A DNA stretch of 64,000 nucleotides from GYS-P2D sp964522505 (GTDB lineage Bacteria; Bacteroidota; Bacteroidia; Chitinophagales; Saprospiraceae). The notes beneath the pieces were generated by a model. It was not told the DNA's origin. It did not search any database and saw nothing but the letters and a program-made list of their open reading frames with translations. This document shows, in pieces, positions 1-7,750 of this stretch (position 1 is the first letter of the stretch; every line of letters begins with the position of its first letter). The DNA is taken from NCBI GenBank assembly GCA_964522505.1, contig CAZFWJ010000001.1, positions 1-64,000 of the forward strand, given 5' to 3'. The translations under genes were made by a program, and so were the position numbers.

Positions 1-19
1 CAACCGATAATCAACTAAA

Positions 20-52
20 ACAACAAACCCTCTATCAGTTGAGATAGAGGGT
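20..52 (-). terminator. Rho-independent terminator of tRNA-Cys
   Basis: A 10-bp perfect hairpin (arms 27-36 and 43-52, loop of 6) lies just 3' of the tRNA on the minus strand and is followed on that strand by a T-rich run. It most likely ends the tRNA-Cys transcript. Confidence 0.75.
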
Positions 53-58
53 CCTTTG

Positions 59-129
59 AGGTCGGAAGCGGATTCGAACCGCTGTACGAGGTTTTGCAGA
101 CCTCTGCCTAGCCACTCGGCCACCCGACC
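59..129 (-). tRNA. tRNA-Cys (anticodon GCA)
   Basis: The minus strand folds into a 71-nt cloverleaf. The acceptor stem is GGTCGGG paired with TCCGACC, the anticodon loop reads CTGCAAA (anticodon GCA), and the T-arm holds GGTTCGAATCC. Position 73 is U, the usual discriminator base of cysteine tRNAs. No CCA is encoded. A promoter lies immediately upstream and a hairpin terminator immediately downstream, so it appears to be a single-tRNA transcript. Confidence 0.95.
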
Positions 130-144
130 ATTTTTTACGGACGG

Positions 145-176
145 CAAATATAGATTAATTCTTACCACGTGGGCAA
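145..176 (-). promoter_or_regulatory. Promoter of tRNA-Cys, Bacteroidota type
   Basis: On the minus strand, TTG (complement of 174-176) is followed after 21 nt by TATATTTG (complement of 145-152). This matches the Bacteroidota -33/-7 pattern TTG-N19-23-TAnnTTTG and lies 15 nt before the tRNA 5' end. It is the only promoter in the window for which I see both elements at normal spacing. Confidence 0.65.
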
Positions 177-189
177 GATCATTATGAGC

Positions 190-837
190 TTATTTGCTCG
201 CCTTTCTTTTTGCAGAAATTTCTTTTCTCACCGCGCTCAGTTTGTATCGAGCTACTAAATCGAAAGTGGTCAGCGTAATCGCCAAACTCAATATGGCTAT
301 AGAGTTCACAACTATTAAGGACCAATTGACCTCATCCTCGGTGATGCCATACTTGAAGTAATATACTCCACCTATAATAGCACATGACAAGATCAATAAG
401 ATCGCTACTAACCTGAGGTCAGTATATTTCTGTTTTAGTTTCTGGCGAATTGCATTTTTATGTAACTCCCCATATACTTGATCATCTGGCTTGACTCCAA
501 TGAGCTGACGACTGAGTCTGGCAGCATTTTCGTAGTCTCCTTTATGATAGGTAGATGCTGCCTTGAGAAAAATTAGTTCGGAGAAATTATCTTCTCCAGA
601 GTAAGAAATATTATTTAAGAAAACGAATTCTATCAGGTCATCAATCTCTACGAGCACCTTCTCATAACGCCCAAGGTCAAATAGTGCATTGACAAACTCA
701 TATTTCATAAAGTACTGTTGGTCCTCGTCTAATGAGAAGATCTGTTCGCTACGTTGTTCGTAGAAGCGAATCTTCTCCAAGTAGTCGTTAGGCTCTATAC
801 CCTGGTACTCTTCTAATATGTTTTGGGAGTCTTGCAT
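190..837 (-). CDS. TPR-like protein with two C-terminal membrane segments
   Basis: A 215-residue protein of unknown function. The N-terminal two thirds is helical with tetratricopeptide-like spacing (for example residues about 48-75 and 90-115, with an AxxYxxGDYxxA pattern). Two hydrophobic segments follow at about 142-163 and 172-194, and the tail is basic (RKEISAKRKASK), so the helical part and the tail are probably both cytoplasmic. The start is ATG at 837. It lies between tRNA-Cys and nadK, reading the same way as nadK with 41 nt between them, so it may be co-transcribed. I recognise no catalytic motif. Confidence 0.7.
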   Translation of the reverse strand: MQDSQNILEEYQGIEPNDYLEKIRFYEQRSEQIFSLDEDQQYFMKYEFVNALFDLGRYEKVLVEIDDLIEFVFLNNISYSGEDNFSELIFLKAASTYHKGDYENAARLSRQLIGVKPDDQVYGELHKNAIRQKLKQKYTDLRLVAILLILSCAIIGGVYYFKYGITEDEVNWSLIVVNSIAILSLAITLTTFDLVARYKLSAVRKEISAKRKASK

Positions 838-878
838 CCGATTACTAAAAATAATAACTATTCATTTAATGATATGCC

Positions 879-1757
879 TTAGTTACGCTTATCGTTGCCC
901 CATCCAAGCTTATCTTGGATAGTTTTTAAGAACGTCGTATTCTTAAGACGCATCAGGTGTGTATCAAAGTCACACTTACGCACCGCTAGTTGATGCTCCG
1001 ATGTGATAGTCTCAAACCTAGAATCCAATGTGCAAAGGAAGTTCTCTGTTCTTCCCTCAATTTCAAAACTGATTACGGCATCATCAGAAATAACTAAAGG
1101 TCGAACGTTAAGATTATGAGGCGCAACAGGAGTGATCACAAAATTGCCACAGTTAGGAAAGATGATAGGACCTCCACAACTCAAGGAATACCCCGTAGAG
1201 CCAGTAGGGGTTGAGACAATGAGCCCATCTGCCCAATAGCTATTGAGATAATCTCCATTTATATAGGTATGAATCGTAATCATGGACGATGTATCTCTCT
1301 TGTGCAACGTAAAATCGTTAAGCGCAAAAGGCTCATCTCCAAAAAGATCGGGAGAAGACTCTAAGAAAATCATCCTCCTCCTCTCAAGCTCATAGCGTGA
1401 ATTATCGATCTGATTAAAAGATTCTGAAATATACCGCTCCTCAATACTTGCTAAAAAGCCTAATCGCCCCAGATTGACCCCTAATATAGGTATGGCCAGA
1501 TCTCTTATTAAGGTAGTGGCCTGTAGTATTGTCCCATCCCCGCCAAGGGTCATCACTAAATCCACAGACTTCTTTCTGAGCTCTTCGTGTGTTGCCAATA
1601 GTGGAATATCGGCATCTATCCCTATAGCAGATAGATGATCATGTACATCCTGATTGGCAAACACCTCGTAGTCATGCTTGCGGGCACAGTCTATAACTTG
1701 TCTAATAGAGTTATAGTTACCTTCTTTCACATACCGTCCGAAAAGCAGAACCTTCAT
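879..1757 (-). CDS. nadK: NAD kinase
   Basis: Phosphorylates NAD to NADP in the cytoplasm. The 292-residue length is normal for the family. The diagnostic GGDGT motif is at residues 72-76 (LGGDGTILQ), followed by LGRLGFL. The second conserved block, DGLIVSTPTGSTGYSLSCGG, and the PVAPHNL segment are both present, so substrate and nucleotide sites look intact. The start is ATG at 1757. It is transcribed away from the DUF4175 gene, across a 150-bp divergent region with an 11-bp inverted repeat, and toward the TPR-like gene. Confidence 0.95.
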   Translation of the reverse strand: MKVLLFGRYVKEGNYNSIRQVIDCARKHDYEVFANQDVHDHLSAIGIDADIPLLATHEELRKKSVDLVMTLGGDGTILQATTLIRDLAIPILGVNLGRLGFLASIEERYISESFNQIDNSRYELERRRMIFLESSPDLFGDEPFALNDFTLHKRDTSSMITIHTYINGDYLNSYWADGLIVSTPTGSTGYSLSCGGPIIFPNCGNFVITPVAPHNLNVRPLVISDDAVISFEIEGRTENFLCTLDSRFETITSEHQLAVRKCDFDTHLMRLKNTTFLKTIQDKLGWGNDKRN

Positions 1758-1816
1758 ATCTATGCCAAAATAGTTTATTTATGATTTTCTTATGTAGCCA
1801 TTTACATACATAACTT

Positions 1817-1880
1817 GATCTGTATCAAAAGTTTACATAGCTTTATATGCTTACTCACGAGTTTTTGAGTGATACAGATC
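1817..1880. repeat. 11-bp perfect inverted repeat in divergent promoter region
   Basis: GATCTGTATCA at 1817-1827 and its exact reverse complement TGATACAGATC at 1870-1880 are separated by 42 nt. They sit between the divergent nadK and DUF4175 genes. The spacing is too wide for a simple terminator, so a pair of operator half-sites or a long hairpin is more likely. The function is unknown. Confidence 0.5.
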
Positions 1881-1908
1881 AGTGTAATGTCTAAACAGCA
1901 TAGTGTAT

Positions 1909-4900
1909 ATGAGTAATTCTTCCCATTATTCTCTCCTTATTCAAAAACTTGACCAATTTATAAGGAAGTACTACATCAATAAGGCAATTAGGGGTGCTAT
2001 ACTCTTTGCAGCAGCAACAATTGGAATTTTTCTACTCTACAGTTTCTTAGAGCACCAGTTCTATTTGTCACAGGGAGGACGTAAAGTTCTTTTCTACTCA
2101 TACATCTTCGGCTCATTAGGATCACTGCTATATCTGGTGATCTGGCCTTTGGCAAATTACTTCAAGTTAGGCAGCGTCATCTCACATGATACTGCCGCTA
2201 AGATTCTAGGTGAGCATTTTACTGATGTCGAAGATCGATTAGTCAATGTTCTACAACTGAATCGAGATATTAGCGAGTCTAATCGCGAGCTCATTGAGGC
2301 CAGCATAAATCAGAAATCTGAGAAGATCAGCATCGTTCCTTTCAGAAAGGCTATCGATCTCAACAAAAATCGAAAGTATCTCAAGTACGCCTTTCCACCA
2401 CTGGCACTGTTGCTATTTATACTCTTTGCCGCACCAAGTCTCATAAGAGATAGTACTTATCGCATCATCAATAACAATGAAGATTTTGAAAGAGAAGCAC
2501 CCTTTCATCTGACACTGAATAATGATGACTTAGAGGTTCTTCAGTATGAGGACTATACCCTAACAGTTACAGCAGATGGAGAGCAGCTACCTAATGAGGT
2601 TTATGTCACCATAGATGATTATGATTATCGCCTGACCAAACAATCTAATAATACCTTCTCTTACAAGATGACTAATGTGAGAAAGGATACCCCGTTTCAA
2701 CTGTATTCTGGAAGATATCGCAATAGAGAACAAGTACTAAAAGTATTACCCAAGCCGAGAATGGTAAACTTTAGTCTTAAAATAGATTATCCATCATACA
2801 CACAGCAACGAGATGAGACAGTACTGAACACTGGCGATATCACGGTTCCTCAAGGGACCCAGTTAGAATGGCTCGTCAATACCCTATCAACAGATGATGT
2901 GATGCTGAGATTCGACGACGCAGCACCTATAGCTCTGGAGCAACAAGGGTCTGCAACTTTCGCCGCCTCAAAAAGGATATACAAAGATCATAACTATGTG
3001 ATGAGATTGAAGAATGAGCACCTCCCTCAAGGAGACTCATTGAACTTCTATATCAAGACTATAGCAGATAAGTATCCTACCATCCAGGTAGACATGATAC
3101 AAGATTCTATCGAAAAAGACATCACCTACTTCGTCGGCGATGGAGCTGATGATTATGGGCTCCAATCATTAAACTTTGTCTACACCATCAGTGATGATGC
3201 CGGAGCGACAATCACTCAACAACAAAAGCAGATCGTTATCACGCCAAGTACTCAGATCAACTTCGACTATATCTTAGACATCAAGGACCTGGGATTAGAG
3301 CCTGGTCAAAAAGTGACGTACTACTTTGAGCTATTTGATAATGACGGTGTCAATGGTTCTAAGTCCGTTAAGAGTTCCATACTAAGCTACCGCGAGAAGA
3401 GCCTCGACGAACTGGAAGAAGAAGAACAAGAGAATGAAGAGCTAATCAAGGATAAGTTAGATTCTTCAATAGATGAAGCCAAGGACATCCAAGAAGAACT
3501 TCGCAAGCTTCGTGAAAAACTACTACAAAAGACAGAACCAGACTGGCAGGATAAAAAGCAGCTAGAGCAGTTACTGGAGCGCCAGCAAAAACTCCAACAA
3601 CAGCTGGAGCAAGCTAAAAATGCCAATGAGCAAAATCTTCAAAACCAAAAGAGCCAGGAGAATAATCCGCAGCTCCAAGAGAAGCAAGAGCGTTTGCAAC
3701 AGCTATTCGAAGAGGTAGTGGATGATGAGATGCAGAGTCTTATGGAAGAGATCCAGAAATTGATGGAGGAGCTCGGCAAAGAGCAGACTCTAGAGAAGAT
3801 GGAAGATTTCGAAAAGAAGGAAGAAAGCTTAGAAAACGAGATGGAGCGCCTCCAAGAGTTATACGAACAATTAGAGGTAGAAAAAGAACTTCAAGAGAGT
3901 ATTGACAAGCTTGAAGAGCTCGCAAAAGACTTAGATGAGCTCAGCGAAAAGACTGAAGACGAATCGGAAAGTCAGGAAGAACTGGAGAAGGAACAAGAGA
4001 AGATCAATGAGGAATTTGAGGAGCTCAAAGAAAAGATGGATGAGCTCATGGAAAAAAATGATGAGCTAGAGTTCCCTAAAGACGTCCCACAGGACGCTCA
4101 AGAGCAGATGGAAGATATCAACGAAGATCTCAATGAGAGTCAGGAGAATATGGAGCAGCAAGAAAATCAAAAAGCAGCTTCTAAACAAAAGCAGGCTAGC
4201 CAGAAGATGAAGCAAATGGCGGGGCAGATGTCTAGTGAGATGATGCAGGGAGCTTCAGAGCAACAACAAGAAGATCTAGAGACTCTCCGACAGCTGTTAG
4301 AAAACCTCGTGACCCTATCATTCGATCAAGAAGGACTGGTCAACTCTATCAACATTACGACGATCAATACTCCGAGATATGTATCTCTCCTACAGGATCA
4401 GATGAAGGTTGCGGATGACTTTAAAGTAGTTGAGGACACACTGCAAGCATTGAGCAAGCGAAACCCTGACCTCGAGAGTTTTGTACTCGAAAAGGTTACA
4501 GAAATCAAATATCAACTTAGCACCAGTCTTGATCAGCTCGAAGAGCGCAACAAGCCTGAAGCCAATCAGAGTCAGCGTACCACAATGACTAATCTCAATG
4601 ATTTGGCATTAATGTTGTCAGAATCCATGGAGCAAATGCAACAACAAATGGCGGGGATGATGTCAGGCAGTCAGATGTGCCAGAATCCTGGGCAGAAACC
4701 TGGTAAGAAACCTGGTAAAGGAAATAGCGGTGGCGTGCCGATGGACAAAATATCCGAAGGTCAAGAAAAAATGACTGAAGATCTCAAAAAGATGATTGAG
4801 GGAATGAAGGGTTCGAATGGTGAAGGAGGTTCAGCAAAAGATTTTGCCGAAGCAGCAGCTAAGCAAGCGGCCCTAAGAAAAGCTCTTGAGGAAATGCAAC

Positions 4901-5259
4901 AAGGACTACAGGAGAGTGGACAAGGTGGATCTAATGAACTCCAAGATATCATAGATCAGATGGATAAGCAGGAAATAGATTTGGTTAATAAACGCCTTGA
5001 CAATGAGATGTTACTTAGACAACAAGACATCGTCACAAGACTTCTCGAAGCCGAAAATGCCCAAAAAGAAAGAGAATACGACGACAAGCGCAAATCCACG
5101 GAAGGTCAAGATGTAGAACGAAAACTACCTCCATCTTTAGAGGAATATATAAAACAACGAAAAGCCCAATTAGAACAATATAAGTATGTATCTCCCGAAA
5201 TGAAGCCGCATTACAAGCGACTCGTTGAGGAATACTACCAAAAATTGAAGAGGGCTTAA
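1909..5259 (+). CDS. DUF4175-type giant membrane coiled-coil protein
   Basis: About 1116 residues. Hydrophobic segments lie at about 29-46, 62-82 and 162-180. A beta-rich extracytoplasmic-looking region follows (about 190-490), then a very long Glu/Gln/Lys-rich coiled coil (about 495-790), a Met/Gln-rich segment, and a basic tail. This is the architecture of the DUF4175 family of Bacteroidota, whose function is not established. A GTG at 1903 is in frame, but ATG at 1909 is the more natural start. The next two genes follow on the same strand with gaps of only 11 and 14 nt, so the three are probably one operon. A structural or scaffolding role in the envelope is inference only. Confidence 0.75.
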   Translation: MSNSSHYSLLIQKLDQFIRKYYINKAIRGAILFAAATIGIFLLYSFLEHQFYLSQGGRKVLFYSYIFGSLGSLLYLVIWPLANYFKLGSVISHDTAAKILGEHFTDVEDRLVNVLQLNRDISESNRELIEASINQKSEKISIVPFRKAIDLNKNRKYLKYAFPPLALLLFILFAAPSLIRDSTYRIINNNEDFEREAPFHLTLNNDDLEVLQYEDYTLTVTADGEQLPNEVYVTIDDYDYRLTKQSNNTFSYKMTNVRKDTPFQLYSGRYRNREQVLKVLPKPRMVNFSLKIDYPSYTQQRDETVLNTGDITVPQGTQLEWLVNTLSTDDVMLRFDDAAPIALEQQGSATFAASKRIYKDHNYVMRLKNEHLPQGDSLNFYIKTIADKYPTIQVDMIQDSIEKDITYFVGDGADDYGLQSLNFVYTISDDAGATITQQQKQIVITPSTQINFDYILDIKDLGLEPGQKVTYYFELFDNDGVNGSKSVKSSILSYREKSLDELEEEEQENEELIKDKLDSSIDEAKDIQEELRKLREKLLQKTEPDWQDKKQLEQLLERQQKLQQQLEQAKNANEQNLQNQKSQENNPQLQEKQERLQQLFEEVVDDEMQSLMEEIQKLMEELGKEQTLEKMEDFEKKEESLENEMERLQELYEQLEVEKELQESIDKLEELAKDLDELSEKTEDESESQEELEKEQEKINEEFEELKEKMDELMEKNDELEFPKDVPQDAQEQMEDINEDLNESQENMEQQENQKAASKQKQASQKMKQMAGQMSSEMMQGASEQQQEDLETLRQLLENLVTLSFDQEGLVNSINITTINTPRYVSLLQDQMKVADDFKVVEDTLQALSKRNPDLESFVLEKVTEIKYQLSTSLDQLEERNKPEANQSQRTTMTNLNDLALMLSESMEQMQQQMAGMMSGSQMCQNPGQKPGKKPGKGNSGGVPMDKISEGQEKMTEDLKKMIEGMKGSNGEGGSAKDFAEAAAKQAALRKALEEMQQGLQESGQGGSNELQDIIDQMDKQEIDLVNKRLDNEMLLRQQDIVTRLLEAENAQKEREYDDKRKSTEGQDVERKLPPSLEEYIKQRKAQLEQYKYVSPEMKPHYKRLVEEYYQKLKRA

Positions 5260-5270
5260 TCACTAACTAT

Positions 5271-5669
5271 ATGCCAAATCGTATTCTTAAGCTGCCATCT
5301 TGTAGTAAGAGTATCTGTCAATTAGAACAGTTTATCGGAGTAGTTGCTACGCAATATCAGATAAGCCAAGACAAATATCCTGACATACTCATCAGTCTTA
5401 CTGAGGCTGTCAATAATGCTATCATTCATGGTAATAAAGAGGACCAAAACAAATACGTTGAGATAGAACTTAACAAAACAAATCAGGGAATCTCTTTTGT
5501 AATCTCTGATCAGGGAGTAGGCTTTAATCCTCAGGCTATTCCTGATCCTACTCGACCAGAGAATATCGGATGCTGTGGTGGGCGTGGCGTCTTCCTAATG
5601 AAGCAGTTAGCAGATAGAGTTGAGTATAGGGATAATGGGCGCAAGGTTGAGATACATTTTTCTGTATAG
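5271..5669 (+). CDS. RsbW-like GHKL ATP-binding protein (anti-sigma kinase type)
   Basis: A single-domain, 132-residue member of the GHKL ATPase family resembling the anti-sigma serine kinases RsbW and SpoIIAB. The N-box is seen as EAVNNAIIHGN, the G1 box as DQGVGF, and the G2-type glycine loop as GGRGVFLMK. It has no sensor or histidine-phosphorylation domain. In the classic families such proteins bind a sigma factor or phosphorylate an STAS-domain antagonist, but neither partner is encoded nearby. It lies 11 nt after the DUF4175 gene and 14 nt before ybeY. The family assignment is firm; the partner is unknown. Confidence 0.85.
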   Translation: MPNRILKLPSCSKSICQLEQFIGVVATQYQISQDKYPDILISLTEAVNNAIIHGNKEDQNKYVEIELNKTNQGISFVISDQGVGFNPQAIPDPTRPENIGCCGGRGVFLMKQLADRVEYRDNGRKVEIHFSV

Positions 5670-5683
5670 TTACAGCCTTACCT

Positions 5684-6109
5684 TTGATCAATTTTCATAC
5701 TGAAGATAGCAACCCTGTACTTATAGACGACCAACAAACGTCCTCTTGGCTTAACTCTGTGGTGATAACTGAAGGCAAGGAGATAGAGCAGGTCAACTAC
5801 ATCTTTTGCTCAGATGCCTACTTGCTTAAGATCAATAAAGATTATCTCGCTCATGATTACTATACGGACATCATCACTTTCCCATATAGCTATCAGCCAA
5901 TTAAAAGCGACATCTACATCAGCATAGATCGAGTTGCAGAAAATGCTGACACCGAAACTGTATCATTTAGGCATGAGCTGCATCGTGTCCTTGTACATGG
6001 CCTGCTTCATATGTGCGGATATGACGACCAAGACTCTGATGCAACAGCCATCATGCGCCAAAAGGAAGATCAATACTTAGCACTTATTGATCCGACAGAC
6101 CAAGCGTAA
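5684..6109 (+). CDS. ybeY: Endoribonuclease YbeY (16S rRNA maturation factor)
   Basis: A metal-dependent endoribonuclease that acts in 3' processing of 16S rRNA and ribosome quality control. The zinc-binding signature HxxxHxxxxxH is present as HRVLVHGLLHMCGYDD near the C-terminus, preceded by TDIITFPY, which is also typical. The length (141 residues) is normal. The start must be TTG at 5684 because there is no in-frame ATG or GTG before conserved sequence. It follows the RsbW-like gene closely. Its 3' end overlaps the convergent acyltransferase gene by 26 bp. Confidence 0.93.
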   Translation: MINFHTEDSNPVLIDDQQTSSWLNSVVITEGKEIEQVNYIFCSDAYLLKINKDYLAHDYYTDIITFPYSYQPIKSDIYISIDRVAENADTETVSFRHELHRVLVHGLLHMCGYDDQDSDATAIMRQKEDQYLALIDPTDQA

Positions 6110-6923
6110 TTTGGCGGAGATGCCTTAAGAGGTCTTTGGCCTTCATGTGATTGTACACAGACGATTGGATCGGATCACCAATACTTATTTTGATCGTCTG
6201 TCCTCTCTTATTAGTAACCTCGTTGAGGAGCAGACCATATCTAAGACTTTGATTAATATGACTCGCAATCTGAAAGAGTTGACTATTTCTACCGTGAAAG
6301 AAGATTGGTACAATAGTTAACCCTTCACGACGGACCATTTTGACCAGAAAATTCTTCCATTCGAGATCGCGTACATCCTTAGAAAAAGGCTTCACTGCTG
6401 TTGCCACACCGCCAGAGGGAAAGATTGCTATAGAGCCTTCGTTATCGAGTATGGACAAGACTTCAGCTCTGGTCTTCAGATTAGTCCTTAATGCCGATTT
6501 AGTTTCTCTAAAGTCAATGGGCAGCAGGTACTTGTCAAAAAGGCCCTCCTTGCATAATAGCTCATTGACGATCAATTTAAAATCTGCTCTAATCAGGCTA
6601 AGGATATATCCCAAACTCAAACCATCAATTACTCCAAATGGATGATTAGCAATGATAACGAGAGGTCCTTTGCGAGGAATTTTAGACAATTGACCCTTGT
6701 CAAAATCAATGGCGACCTCCAATAATGGAAACAAGTAGTGCCAAACTGTCACGTCGTCTATCTCCATCTCACTAAGTGTCTGGTATGCCTTTTCAATCTT
6801 TTTGCGCCCAGACATGAGCTCCATGGAATTAATGACCACCCTCTTAAGAAGAGGATCCGATGGCGATGTATATGAGATCATCTTCTCATCCTTGCCTACT
6901 ATGTCCTGAATGATATTACCCAC
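6084..6923 (-). CDS. Lysophospholipid/glycerol acyltransferase (PlsC-like)
   Basis: A 279-residue acyltransferase of the PlsC superfamily. The catalytic block is NHPFGVIDG (the HxxxxD motif) at about residues 93-101, and the glycerol-phosphate-binding block is IFPSGGVAT. It probably transfers an acyl chain to a lyso-lipid at the inner membrane; the sequence resembles the acyltransferases involved in ornithine or related lipid synthesis, but I cannot fix the substrate. The longest reading starts with GTG at 6923, overlapping rnhB by 8 nt. ATG at 6881 (residue 15) is an alternative. Confidence 0.8.
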   Translation of the reverse strand: MGNIIQDIVGKDEKMISYTSPSDPLLKRVVINSMELMSGRKKIEKAYQTLSEMEIDDVTVWHYLFPLLEVAIDFDKGQLSKIPRKGPLVIIANHPFGVIDGLSLGYILSLIRADFKLIVNELLCKEGLFDKYLLPIDFRETKSALRTNLKTRAEVLSILDNEGSIAIFPSGGVATAVKPFSKDVRDLEWKNFLVKMVRREGLTIVPIFFHGRNSQLFQIASHINQSLRYGLLLNEVTNKRGQTIKISIGDPIQSSVYNHMKAKDLLRHLRQITLGLSDQ

Positions 6924-7524
6924 GGTCTTTATAATTCAAGCTCAGTTGCTTCTTTACCACAAAACTCTTACGATGATACTTAGTAGGGCCGATTTCTTGT
7001 AATGCAAGGCGATGTGTTAAGGTCGCATATCCTTTGTTAGTACACCAACCGTAATCAGGACACTCGTGGTCGAGCTCTCTCATATGATCATCTCTGTAGG
7101 TCTTCGCTAAAATAGATGCTGCTGCAATAGAGGTGTAGAGGCTATCGCCCTTGATGACACATTCATGCTTTATACTATCGTAAGTATTGAATCTATTTCC
7201 GTCTATCAACAGTAGTTCTGGCGCTACAGATAGTTCTGCAATAGCCCTATGCATCGCTTTGAAGGATGCATTTAAGATGTTGATTCTATCTATTTCTTCT
7301 TCTGATATGGCTGCTACGGCATAGGCAATGGCGTCATTCTCTATGACCTTCCTCAGTTCGTATCTGTCTTTAGATGACAGTTTTTTGCTGTCGTCAATTC
7401 TTGGGCAACGATAACCTTTGGGCATGATCACTGCTGATGCATATACTGGTCCCGCTAAACATCCACGACCTGCTTCATCGCAGCCGGCCTCTAACAAATG
7501 AGGTGTATATGATGTATTCAGCAA
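6916..7524 (-). CDS. rnhB: Ribonuclease HII
   Basis: Cleaves RNA in RNA-DNA hybrids and starts removal of misincorporated ribonucleotides. The signature GCDEAGRGCLAGPVYA holds the first catalytic Asp-Glu pair. IDDSKKLSSKDR, LLIDGN and the later aspartate region YRDDHM are also present. The open frame extends to a TTG at 7566, but homologues begin close to the DEAGRG motif, so I prefer the TTG at 7524 (about 202 residues, beginning MLNTSYTPHLLEAG). It is translationally close to the acyltransferase (8-nt overlap). Confidence 0.92.
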   Translation of the reverse strand: MLNTSYTPHLLEAGCDEAGRGCLAGPVYASAVIMPKGYRCPRIDDSKKLSSKDRYELRKVIENDAIAYAVAAISEEEIDRINILNASFKAMHRAIAELSVAPELLLIDGNRFNTYDSIKHECVIKGDSLYTSIAAASILAKTYRDDHMRELDHECPDYGWCTNKGYATLTHRLALQEIGPTKYHRKSFVVKKQLSLNYKDRG

Positions 7525-7638
7525 TTGGTATAAACTATACTTAAAAGTAACCCAATTGATAATCAATTGTACCCAAACAGATCAAGTAAAATCATTTTCT
7601 ATCTTCTTATTCTGACACACCAGTGGTTATATATCATG

Positions 7639-7646
7639 TATCTTTG
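7639..7646 (+). promoter_or_regulatory. Candidate -7 promoter element of secA
   Basis: TATCTTTG fits the Bacteroidota -7 consensus TAnnTTTG and lies 105 nt before the secA start. No good -33 TTG is visible at normal spacing, so this is a weak call. If correct, secA has a leader of roughly 100 nt. Confidence 0.4.
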
Positions 7647-7664
7647 CTCACTAATAGATCGACC

Positions 7665-7728
7665 AGCACTATGACAAGATGTCACCTAGGGGCGATTGGA
7701 ATGATAATAGTGCTATGACAGGGACATC
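7665..7728 (+). promoter_or_regulatory. Interleaved inverted repeats in the secA leader
   Basis: AGCACT (7665-7670) pairs with AGTGCT (7709-7714), and GATGTC (7678-7683) pairs with GACATC (7723-7728). The order a-b-a'-b' is that of a pseudoknot or of two mutually exclusive hairpins. Two tiny overlapping ORFs (7671-7718 and 7715-7738, joined by ATGA) lie in the same stretch. Six-base matches can arise by chance. Confidence 0.3.
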
Positions 7729-7750
7729 GATCACATAAGAATCACTTTTC

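Noticed and set aside
3387..3925. Minus-strand open frames inside the DUF4175 gene
   Set aside because: They are Ser/Cys-rich shadows of the Glu/Gln/Lys-rich coiled-coil codons and have no family features.
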